A stretch of DNA of 13,860 nucleotides from Desulfosarcina sp. (lineage in GTDB: Bacteria; Desulfobacterota; Desulfobacteria; Desulfobacterales; Desulfosarcinaceae). The translations under genes were made by a program, and so were the position numbers. Positions within the stretch are counted from its first letter, which is position 1. Every line of letters starts with the position of its first letter. Where the stretch lies: positions 1-13,860 of the forward strand of contig JAGTUY010000386.1 of the NCBI GenBank assembly GCA_018224455.1. Reading direction: 5' to 3'. Positions 1 to 6,130 of the stretch are shown one piece after another. The notes below the pieces were generated by a model, which was not told the origin of the DNA, ran no database searches, and was given only the letters and a program-made list of their open reading frames with translations.

Positions 1-2
1 TC

Positions 3-929
3 GGCTTCGCCCTGTTCTTTTTTACCGCCTTCCAGGGCATGGGCGGCAAAGTGCTCCAACTGGCCGGGCATGCCGCCTTCCAGGATATCACCCAGGCCAC
101 GCTCGTTCCGGTACTGATGAAAGAGTTTTTGCCCCCCTTCATGCTCGGCGTCGTCTTCATGGGCGCCATTGCGGCGATTCACTCCACGGCGGCCCCGTAT
201 ATCGGCACCGGCGGCTCCATCCTGCTGCGCGACGTCTACTGGCGTTACATCCGCAATCAGGAAGCTTCCCATGCCGAGCAGATCTGGATGAACCGCGTCT
301 TTGCCACCCTGTTGACCATCCTGGCGCTGACCGTGGGCATGACCTCCAAGGCGGCCCTGGTTATCCTGGGTGCGCTGGCCACGGCCTTCGGCTTCGTCAT
401 GTACGTTCTGCTGGTCGGCGTGATCTGGGGCTTCAAGTTCCCGCGGATCGGAGCGGTGCTGGGTGTGCTCACCGGCATGGTTGCCGTCTACCTCACCTAT
501 GCCATCTGGCCGAACCCCCTGTCCATGCATTGCGCCTTCTGGGGCACCGCCAGCGGTCTGGTCGTGGCTTACATTTGCCGCGGCCTCGGTTTCAAGGATG
601 ACGAAGAGACCGTCAAACGCCAGGCCGAGATCAGGAACTTTCTCGACGACATCGATGCGCCCAGTGAAGCGGGCAAACAGTGGCGCAGCGCCATGAAGAT
701 CGCCGTGCCGGTCTGGTATTTCTTTGCCATCGGGCCGGCCTGTATTCTGGGCAACAAGGCCTTCTCCTTCGCCGGATTCACGCCGCTGTGGTCCTGGCAG
801 ATCACCTGGTGGATTTTGGGTATCGTCATGATGTGGGCCCTGTGTTTCAAGGCGGAGATGGCGACCACCAACGAAGTCCAGATCGAACGGGCCGAAAAGG
901 AAACCAACATCGTCATCAAGGAAGCCTAA
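3..929 (+). CDS. Sodium/solute symporter (SSS family), C-terminal part, 5' end outside window
   Basis: Integral membrane transporter that probably couples Na+ (or H+) to uptake of a small organic solute such as a carboxylate; the substrate cannot be read from the sequence. The frame is open from the first bases of the window, so the N-terminus is missing; 308 residues are visible. Several long hydrophobic helices are seen. A HSTAAPYIGTGG stretch lies at the place where SSS proteins carry the Ser/Thr-rich Na+-site helix, followed by an LLRDVYWR motif like the conserved D-(I/V)-Y after that helix. A charged cytoplasmic segment (KDDEETVKRQAEIR) precedes the last two helices, and the protein ends in a short polar tail with no kinase or receiver extension, so it is not a CrbS-type transporter-kinase fusion. 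The next gene is a tiny membrane protein 29 nt downstream. The family call is firm; the substrate is open. Confidence 0.85.
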   Translation, partial: GFALFFFTAFQGMGGKVLQLAGHAAFQDITQATLVPVLMKEFLPPFMLGVVFMGAIAAIHSTAAPYIGTGGSILLRDVYWRYIRNQEASHAEQIWMNRVFATLLTILALTVGMTSKAALVILGALATAFGFVMYVLLVGVIWGFKFPRIGAVLGVLTGMVAVYLTYAIWPNPLSMHCAFWGTASGLVVAYICRGLGFKDDEETVKRQAEIRNFLDDIDAPSEAGKQWRSAMKIAVPVWYFFAIGPACILGNKAFSFAGFTPLWSWQITWWILGIVMMWALCFKAEMATTNEVQIERAEKETNIVIKEA

Positions 930-940
930 ACGCTTAAACG

Positions 941-950
941 CTAAAGGAGG
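941..950 (+). promoter_or_regulatory. Strong Shine-Dalgarno for the 28-codon gene
   Basis: CTAAAGGAGG contains a near-perfect anti-16S match (AAGGAGG at 944-950), 8 nt before the ATG at 959. It is the best ribosome binding site I found in the window and is the main reason to accept such a short reading frame as a gene. Confidence 0.85.
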
Positions 951-958
951 CATTACCC

Positions 959-1045
959 ATGAAAAAAGAAGACCTGTGGATGATTGGACTGGTTGTGTTC
1001 TCGATCCTGTTCACCGCATCGTTTGGATGGGGGATATACGGATAG
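959..1045 (+). CDS. 28-residue single-helix membrane protein next to the symporter
   Basis: A very short gene. The product starts MKKEDLW, then runs as one hydrophobic helix (about residues 7-27, rich in Ile, Leu, Val and Phe, ending FGWGIYG) and stops at TAG. The charged N-terminus and apolar remainder predict a single-pass inner-membrane peptide. It lies 29 nt after the symporter stop and has a consensus ribosome binding site, so the two are probably co-transcribed and made together. From memory, peptides of this size and shape recur directly downstream of SSS transporters in Desulfobacterota and have been named symporter small accessory proteins; I could not check this. By analogy with DUF485/DUF4212-type partners of acetate-permease-like transporters, I infer a role in assembly or regulation of the symporter. 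No enzymatic motif is present. Confidence 0.8.
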   Translation: MKKEDLWMIGLVVFSILFTASFGWGIYG

Positions 1046-1076
1046 GCGGACGTCTTACCGACGACTGGTCATTGAT

Positions 1077-1162
1077 CCGGGCACCGAGCGACGGTTTGCC
1101 GGCGGCGCCCGGAAAAACCTCTGACTGAGGCGGCACGGGAGGATTGCTCTTCCTGTGCCGCC
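1077..1162 (+). other. Two tandem inverted repeats between the small genes
   Basis: The first repeat pairs CCGGGC (1077-1082) with GCCCGG (1107-1112). The second is much stronger: GGCGGCAC plus GGGAGGA (1129-1143) pairs with TCTTCCTGTGCCGCC (1148-1162) over about 13 of 15 positions with a 4-nt loop. Neither is followed by a T-run on the + strand (the second is followed by CTAAAAAAA), so they are not canonical intrinsic terminators. They may be RNA structures that limit 3' decay of the symporter/small-protein transcript, or a weak or factor-dependent stop. Function is inference. Confidence 0.5.
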
Positions 1163-1201
1163 CTAAAAAAATGCCCTATTCCGATAACAAAGGACGACAT
1201 C

Positions 1202-1429
1202 ATGTCACTGAAACCCAAAGCCGTCACCTGCCAGTGCGGCCACACCTTCACTTCCAATCGTGACCGCATTTGGTGTGAACGCTGTGCCAACGCCGTCTAT
1301 TACTCTGCGAAAGATAAAAATAAATACAAGCACAGCAACATGTATATTACCGGCGTCATCGTGGCTGTGATCACTTTTTTAACCTATGTTTTTATGGAGC
1401 TCATCGCAACACCGCTGCTCTCCATGTAA
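1202..1429 (+). CDS. 75-residue zinc-ribbon protein with one C-terminal membrane helix
   Basis: No named family recognised. The N-terminal third carries two cysteine pairs, CQC at residues 10-12 and CERC at 25-28, spaced as in a compact zinc ribbon or rubredoxin-like knuckle that binds one Zn or Fe ion. A short basic linker (residues 37-44, several Lys) is followed by a single hydrophobic helix at about 49-69, which should anchor it in the inner membrane with the ribbon in the cytoplasm. AAAGGA, 6-7 nt ahead of ATG, supports the start. It follows the symporter and the 28-residue protein on the same strand and precedes the receiver gene by 201 nt. A role as a membrane-tethered adaptor or metal/redox-responsive partner is inference. 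The ribbon plus helix architecture is directly visible. Confidence 0.75.
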   Translation: MSLKPKAVTCQCGHTFTSNRDRIWCERCANAVYYSAKDKNKYKHSNMYITGVIVAVITFLTYVFMELIATPLLSM

Positions 1430-1630
1430 TACGGTTGGTAGTGCAACAGCCATTTGCGAATTGATCGACTGCGCCTTTATTTTTGCAATGCCCAATCATA
1501 CCGCGGCGGCGCTGCGGCCGCTTTCTGCTTCTGCATGCCTGCATCCATCGGCTCGATCGTCCGGAACAAAAAACCGTCGTCACCACGTTTGTATTCTTGA
1601 AATCCTTTAAAATCGAGGGTATGGATTATT
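1430..1630 (+). other. 201-nt gap before the receiver gene
   Basis: No gene with a ribosome site, no intrinsic terminator and no convincing sigma70 or sigma54 promoter was found here by eye. It may hold the start of the receiver/exonuclease transcript, but I cannot place it. Confidence 0.4.
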
Positions 1631-1999
1631 ATGGTCAACAAGATTCTGATTGTCGATGACGAGCCGAGCATCACCGTACCGTTGAAATTCCTGATGGAGC
1701 AGAATCAATTCGAGGTGATGGTCGTTCACACCGGGGAGGATGCGCTTGCCGCGATTGACCATTTCGTGCCTGATCTGGTTCTGCTGGATGTCATGCTGCC
1801 AACCCTTGACGGGTTTCAAGTTTGCCAGAATCTGAAATCGGACCCGCGCCACAGAACGATTAAAGTGGTTTTCCTTTCTGCCATGACGCGTGACATGGAC
1901 ATCGCCAAGGGAAATACACTGGCGGCCGATGCCTACATCACCAAACCCTTTGCCAATGCCGATGTGGTCAGGCAGGTCAAAGACCTTCTCAGCGGATGA
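1631..1999 (+). CDS. Stand-alone response-regulator receiver (CheY-like)
   Basis: A single receiver domain of 122 residues with nothing attached, so it acts by protein-protein contact and not by binding DNA. All key residues are present: acidic pair D9/D10 for Mg2+, phosphoacceptor D53 in LLLDVMLP, the Thr/Ser switch position as S83, and K105 in TKPF. Its stop codon overlaps the start of the next gene (ATGA, 1996-1999), a sign of translational coupling and fixed stoichiometry with the membrane exonuclease. The natural reading is that phosphorylation of D53 controls that protein. The neighbour lacks a phosphoacceptor histidine, so the kinase must lie elsewhere. The upstream ribosome site is modest (GAGGG, 11 nt before ATG). 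Alternative: a general chemotaxis-type CheY, less likely given the coupling. Confidence 0.92.
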   Translation: MVNKILIVDDEPSITVPLKFLMEQNQFEVMVVHTGEDALAAIDHFVPDLVLLDVMLPTLDGFQVCQNLKSDPRHRTIKVVFLSAMTRDMDIAKGNTLAADAYITKPFANADVVRQVKDLLSG

Positions 2000-4182
2000 A
2001 ACTGAACAACAAATTCTGGCTGTTTGCTGTCGTCTGTATGACGTTCACCGCCGCTGTTGCCGTGACCCTGGCAGTGCTTTTCTGGCGGCAGCTCAACCCG
2101 TCCGAACAGCACATGCTGATGCGCCTGTTTAAAGTGCAGTTCTGGTACTTTTTCAGCACCGGTGTGTTCCTGTTTACGGCGTTCGGATTCACCCTGGACT
2201 GGTTTTTCCGCTTTTACATCATCCCGCTGAATCAACTCATCGAAGAAACCCAGGTGATGAATACCGTCAATCCGGCCCACCGTTTGAAGATCGACGGCAG
2301 CCGGGAGGTCCAGACGCTGGCCCGGCTGATCAATGTCAGCGGGGATCAATACGCGGCCGCCAAAAACATCATCGACCAGACGGTTGAGTCGGCCAAAGCC
2401 AAGACGGAAGCGGAAAAAAACATATTGGCCACAATTATGGCCGAACTGACCCAAGGGGTGCTGATCTGCGACACGGTGGGCCGCATCTTGTTGTATAACC
2501 GGCAGGCGCAACGGGTATTGAACAAGGTTCAACGCCCCGGCAGCGCAGAAAATTCGGGAGAAGATCACGACTTGGTGACTGACGGCTTTGTCGGCTTGCA
2601 CCGTTCGATCTATTCGCTGATCGACAGGAACCTGGTTCAGTATGCACTCAAAGACATTCAAGTCAAGCTTGAACAAAAAAAAGAGAATGTCTCTTCCCAC
2701 TTTGCCGTGGTGACCCAAAACCGGAGGCAAATCCGGGTGGAGACCCTTCCCATCCTGGACGAGGATAAACGCGTCGCCGGTTTCGTTCTCATCTTCTCAG
2801 ACATCACGCACCAGCTGGAACATGCCGGCCGGTTGAATCAACACCTGAAAACCATGGCAAAAAACCTTCGATCGTCAATCGCCGCCATTCGGTCAACTGT
2901 CGATTTAATGATCCAGTTTCCCGACATGGGCGCCGAACAGAAGAAGGATTTCCTCGAAAACATCTCCGCTGAAACCCAGTCATTGAGCCGCCTGCTGAGA
3001 ACGGAGCTGACCGAAACAATCGGTTTTGCCAACTCACGCTGGCCGCTCTCCCCGATCCTTGCCACCGAATTCATCCAAACCCTCAAGAACGAGCCCATGG
3101 CCACCGCCGATGTGGCGCTGGATGTCGCCGAATGTGACTCCCGGTGCATGATCCGGGTGGACGGCTACTCACTGGTTTCGGCAATCGGTTTTGTCCGGTC
3201 ATGTCTTAAAAAAGAACTTCAAACGGACTGTAGCCGTATCCGATTGACCGCGCCGGGCAATCTGGTCCAAATTGACTTGATCTGGAAGGGTGAACCGGTA
3301 AAAATTGAAACCCTGCGTCAATGGAGCGATCTGTCACTGACCGAGGCGCAAAAAGGCTATCCGTTGACCTTAAAGGAAGTCCTCGACCACCATCACGCAG
3401 AAATCTGGCCCCACACCGATAAAACGAACAGCGGCGAAGCCTGCCTGCGGATCTTTATCCCCATGGTTCAATCCGAAGGGGTGCCGGAAAATATCCGCCA
3501 CGTGACGCTGCTGCCGAAAGGCCGGCCGGAATTCTACGATTTTGACCTGTTTAATCAAGGCGGACAAACTCCGGAAATGGGCCAACGGATGCTCGGGGAG
3601 CTCAACTATACGGTATTCGATACGGAAACCACCGGGTTGGATCCGCGCGGCGGTGATGAAATCATATCCATTGGCGCCATCCGGGTGGTCAACGGGCGCT
3701 TGCTTCACACGGAGACGATCAATCAGCTGGTGGATCCTTGTCGGTCCGTGCCGGCCGAATCCATCAAGTATCATGGCCTCGATGATGGGATGCTCAAAGG
3801 CAAACCGACGATTGAAAAGGTGCTGCCCTTTTTTCACCGGTTCGCCCAGAATACGGTGCTGGTCGCTCACAATGCCGCCTTCGACATGCGCATGCTGAAA
3901 ATGAAAGAGAAAGCCACCGGGATTCGTTTTGACAACCCGGTACTCGACACCATGCACCTGTCCGCCATCCTTCATCCGGCCCACAATGAGCACTCTCTGG
4001 ACACCATCGCCAAACGATTGGGGGTCTTCATAAATAAGCGACACGACGCGCTCGGAGATGCCATCGCCACCGGTGAGGTGTTCATAAAAATGATTTCGCT
4101 GCTCAATGAAAAAGGGATATATACGCTTCAAGATGCCCTGACCGCCTCGCAGCGAACTTACTATGCCATGCTCAAATACTGA
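1996..4182 (+). CDS. Membrane PAS / degenerate histidine-kinase protein fused to a DnaQ-type 3'-5' exonuclease
   Basis: A 728-residue fusion. Order: TM helix at about 7-30, a very short external loop (31-46), second TM helix 47-75, HAMP-like segment 74-125, coiled coil to about 145, PAS domain 144-271 (ends IFSDIT), a histidine-kinase-like core about 275-490, and a DEDDh exonuclease about 535-715. The exonuclease is intact: D542 and E544 in FDTETTGLD, D630 in AHNAAFDM, H683 and D688 in RHDALGD, the residues that hold the two metal ions in DnaQ/epsilon, so it should hydrolyse nucleic acid 3'-5'. The kinase core looks dead: the H-box reads MAKNLRSSIAAI with K289 at the expected His, the N-box Asn is absent, and the G-box is reduced to GYPLTL at 454-459. 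Start ATG overlaps the receiver stop. I infer a sensor whose output is nuclease activity under control of the receiver. The tiny external loop argues against a periplasmic ligand domain. The substrate is unknown. Confidence 0.88.
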   Translation: MKLNNKFWLFAVVCMTFTAAVAVTLAVLFWRQLNPSEQHMLMRLFKVQFWYFFSTGVFLFTAFGFTLDWFFRFYIIPLNQLIEETQVMNTVNPAHRLKIDGSREVQTLARLINVSGDQYAAAKNIIDQTVESAKAKTEAEKNILATIMAELTQGVLICDTVGRILLYNRQAQRVLNKVQRPGSAENSGEDHDLVTDGFVGLHRSIYSLIDRNLVQYALKDIQVKLEQKKENVSSHFAVVTQNRRQIRVETLPILDEDKRVAGFVLIFSDITHQLEHAGRLNQHLKTMAKNLRSSIAAIRSTVDLMIQFPDMGAEQKKDFLENISAETQSLSRLLRTELTETIGFANSRWPLSPILATEFIQTLKNEPMATADVALDVAECDSRCMIRVDGYSLVSAIGFVRSCLKKELQTDCSRIRLTAPGNLVQIDLIWKGEPVKIETLRQWSDLSLTEAQKGYPLTLKEVLDHHHAEIWPHTDKTNSGEACLRIFIPMVQSEGVPENIRHVTLLPKGRPEFYDFDLFNQGGQTPEMGQRMLGELNYTVFDTETTGLDPRGGDEIISIGAIRVVNGRLLHTETINQLVDPCRSVPAESIKYHGLDDGMLKGKPTIEKVLPFFHRFAQNTVLVAHNAAFDMRMLKMKEKATGIRFDNPVLDTMHLSAILHPAHNEHSLDTIAKRLGVFINKRHDALGDAIATGEVFIKMISLLNEKGIYTLQDALTASQRTYYAMLKY

Positions 4183-4259
4183 CATAGCCGTTCACGGTGC
4201 AACGGTTCAGCGTTCTGTGTTGGTTGTTCGAATGAACACCTAAGAGGAAAGATACCCCT

Positions 4260-5357
4260 TTGACCATAAAAAAACTTTTTGTCGATGCCACCGTTCAATC
4301 TCACCCGGAAACCCAACGGATCCGGCGCCAATTGGACCTGCCCGTCGAATGCGTGGAAGATCCCGTTTCGATTTATCAATGGATCAACAGCGCCGTTGAT
4401 CCGGTCAGCCGCGGAAAACAGGTGCTTTACCTGACCCGCAACAAAGGCGGTTTTTTAAAATCGTGTCCGGGTACCCGTGAATACACCTGCTGCGATTACC
4501 AGATCCTGCATGCGGCCTCTTTTTGCACCATGGACTGCGCCTATTGTATTCTGCAGTGCTATTTTCATCCACCGCTGATGCAATTTTTCGTCAATCGGGA
4601 AGATCTGGACGCGGAACTGACCGGACTCTTTCATAAAAAGGCCGTCAGTCGCGTGGGGACCGGGGAGTTTACCGACAGCCTTATCTGGGAACGCTGGACC
4701 GATTTGACCGATCACCTGGTCACCCGCTTTGCCCTGCAGGAGAGGGCCGTGCTGGAGTTGAAAACCAAAACGGTCAACGTTGAAAGACTCGAGGCGCTGA
4801 AACACCGGCGAAAAACCATTCTCTCCTGGTCATTGAACACCCCGGCTGTCATGCAACGCGAGGAGCGGCGCACCGCATCGCTGGAGGCTCGATTGACGGC
4901 GGCGGCACGCTGCCAAAAATGGGGATATCCGCTGGCATTTCACTTCGATCCCATGATCATTTACGATGGTTGCGACACCGATTACCGGCGGGTGGTCAAA
5001 CAGCTGTTTCAGCGGATCTCCGCCGAAAATATCGTCTGGATCAGCCTCGGCACCTTCCGCTTCATGCCGGCGCTCAAACCGGTGATCGCCCAGCGCTTTC
5101 CGGACTCCAAAATTGTCTACGGTGAATTTGTCACCGGTTTGGACAACAAAATGCGCTATTTCAAACCCCTGCGCATCGCCCTTTACCGGCAGATGGTGGG
5201 GTGGATACGCGACGCGGCGCCGGATGTGACCGTTTATTTCTGTATGGAAGACGATGAGGTGTGGCAAAAAAGCATCGGATGGGCTCCGCCGCCGCACGGC
5301 GGACTGGGTCGGATGCTGGACCAGAGCGCCATCAACATTTGTGCGTTGACGCCATGA
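4260..5357 (+). CDS. SPL-family radical SAM protein (spore photoproduct lyase-like / putative DNA repair photolyase)
   Basis: A 365-residue radical S-adenosylmethionine enzyme. The [4Fe-4S] motif CTMDCAYC places cysteines at 89, 93 and 96 (CxxxCxxC), followed by ILQCYF, the arrangement of SplB relatives. The YTCCDYQ segment before it and YGEFVTGLDNKMRYFKP near the C-terminus also fit that family. SplB reverses the spore photoproduct thymine dimer. Here the segment aligned by eye with the B. subtilis hydrogen-donor Cys141 region reads VGTGEFTDSL and has no cysteine, so the same chemistry is doubtful. Start is TTG at 4260: AGAGGAAAG (4243-4251) sits at good distance, and a stop closes the nearby ATG at 4232. 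The stop overlaps the ATG of the nuclease gene (ATGA, 5354-5357), so the two are coupled. It may be a repair enzyme for a different lesion; the gene follows the exonuclease by 77 nt and could share its transcript. Confidence 0.85.
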   Translation: MTIKKLFVDATVQSHPETQRIRRQLDLPVECVEDPVSIYQWINSAVDPVSRGKQVLYLTRNKGGFLKSCPGTREYTCCDYQILHAASFCTMDCAYCILQCYFHPPLMQFFVNREDLDAELTGLFHKKAVSRVGTGEFTDSLIWERWTDLTDHLVTRFALQERAVLELKTKTVNVERLEALKHRRKTILSWSLNTPAVMQREERRTASLEARLTAAARCQKWGYPLAFHFDPMIIYDGCDTDYRRVVKQLFQRISAENIVWISLGTFRFMPALKPVIAQRFPDSKIVYGEFVTGLDNKMRYFKPLRIALYRQMVGWIRDAAPDVTVYFCMEDDEVWQKSIGWAPPPHGGLGRMLDQSAINICALTP

Positions 5358-6046
5358 CGGCCCTCGGTATCCTGATAAAAAATAATATCCGATACGGCCT
5401 TACCCTGATTATCCTGATACTCGCCGTATCGGTTGCCGACGGCGAAGCAGATTCCTGGGTCAGGGTCAAGTGGGTTGCGGACGGGGATACCATCATCCTG
5501 CAGGACGGGCGACATGTGCGTTATATCGGGATCAACACCCCCGAAATCGATCATGAGCGCCTCCTGGCTGCGCCCATGGGCATTGAAGCCCGTTCAAGGA
5601 ACCGGGAACTGGTCGAAGGGTGGCGGCTGCGGCTGGTTTACGATAAGGAAAAAAAGGACCGCTACGGTCGGACGCTGGCCTATGTCTATCGACGTGACGG
5701 ACTGTTTGTGCATGCCGAATTGCTCAAAGAGGGATATGCCCATGTTTTATATCGTTTCCCCAATACCGCGAAAACGAAAATACTGCTTTCCGCCCAGCGT
5801 GAGGCCATGGAGAAGGGCAGGGGGCTTTGGCAATTGGTGGAAAAAAATAATCAGCCGCGCCATCCTTATTTGGGAAACCGGCGCTCTATGCGATTTCATA
5901 CCCACGATTGTCCCATGGGGAAAACCATGTCTCCCAGAAACCGGGTTCAGCTGAAAAATCAATGGGCGGCCTTCTGGTCCGGTTATGCCCCGGCCGGCGG
6001 ATGCATTGATTTTCCGATGGGGGTAAAAGAGCAGATAAAAAAATAG
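5354..6046 (+). CDS. Exported thermonuclease (staphylococcal nuclease fold) with C-terminal Cys/His module
   Basis: A 230-residue calcium-type nuclease. N-terminal basic residues and a hydrophobic run (about 12-28) suggest a signal peptide or anchor, so it acts outside the cytoplasm. The SNase domain spans about 33-162: ADGDT carries D45; R56 and E64 (VRYIGINTPE) and R106 (DRYGRTLAYVY) match the catalytic Arg35, Glu43 and Arg87 of the staphylococcal enzyme; the Asp40 position is Asn61, a common variant. After residue 170 follows a small module (YLGN, FHTHDC, NRVQLKN, GYAPAGGC) with H182, C186 and C217, like the metal-binding Ada-type tail on many proteobacterial SNases, but the second final cysteine is absent. 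I chose the ATG at 5354, not the in-frame ATG at 5261, because it overlaps the upstream stop (ATGA) and leaves a clean signal peptide. Likely role: digestion of external DNA or RNA; why it is coupled to an SPL-like protein is unclear. Confidence 0.88.
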   Translation: MTALGILIKNNIRYGLTLIILILAVSVADGEADSWVRVKWVADGDTIILQDGRHVRYIGINTPEIDHERLLAAPMGIEARSRNRELVEGWRLRLVYDKEKKDRYGRTLAYVYRRDGLFVHAELLKEGYAHVLYRFPNTAKTKILLSAQREAMEKGRGLWQLVEKNNQPRHPYLGNRRSMRFHTHDCPMGKTMSPRNRVQLKNQWAAFWSGYAPAGGCIDFPMGVKEQIKK

Positions 6047-6074
6047 ATCGATACTATTCCTCTCCCCCCCCAAA

Positions 6075-6102
6075 AAAAAGGAGGGCAGGGGCCCTCCTTT
6101 TT
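6075..6102. terminator. Bidirectional intrinsic terminator
   Basis: A perfect 12-bp palindromic stem (arms 6075-6086 and 6091-6102; G/C core GGAGGGC with GCCCTCC) around a 4-nt loop. It is flanked by A8 (6072-6079) on the left and T5 (6098-6102) on the right, so it ends in U-runs on both strands. It sits between two converging genes: the nuclease stop is 28 nt upstream on +, the EF-G-like stop 28 nt upstream on -. Confidence 0.95.
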
Positions 6103-6130
6103 CAGATCGCCCGTTGTATTGGGCCGACGG

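Noticed and set aside
1143..1160. GG-N10-GC sigma54-like match on the - strand (GGCACAGGAAGAGC)
   Set aside because: It is made by the right arm and loop of the hairpin at 1129-1162 and would read back into the 3' end of the symporter gene; the + strand version has the wrong spacing by two bases.
1386..1610. 74-codon + frame after the zinc-ribbon gene
   Set aside because: It begins inside the zinc-ribbon gene in another frame, has no ribosome site, and its Cys/Ala/Ser-rich product shows no motif.
1933..2730. 265-codon - strand frame opposite the PAS/exonuclease gene
   Set aside because: It lies wholly over the receiver end and PAS region, which are well supported on +; no domain pattern or ribosome site.
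3370..4185. 271-codon - strand frame opposite the exonuclease domain
   Set aside because: The + strand here encodes all five DEDDh catalytic residues; the opposite frame has no recognisable motif.
4225..4245. Small hairpin TGTTC/GAACA ahead of the SPL-like gene
   Set aside because: The stem is short (about 5-7 bp) and no T-run follows, so I do not call it a terminator.
5261..5353. Longer N-terminus for the thermonuclease gene, from ATG 5261
   Set aside because: It would overlap the SPL-like gene by about 97 nt and place 31 polar residues ahead of the signal-like hydrophobic run; ATG 5354 with the ATGA overlap is the better start.
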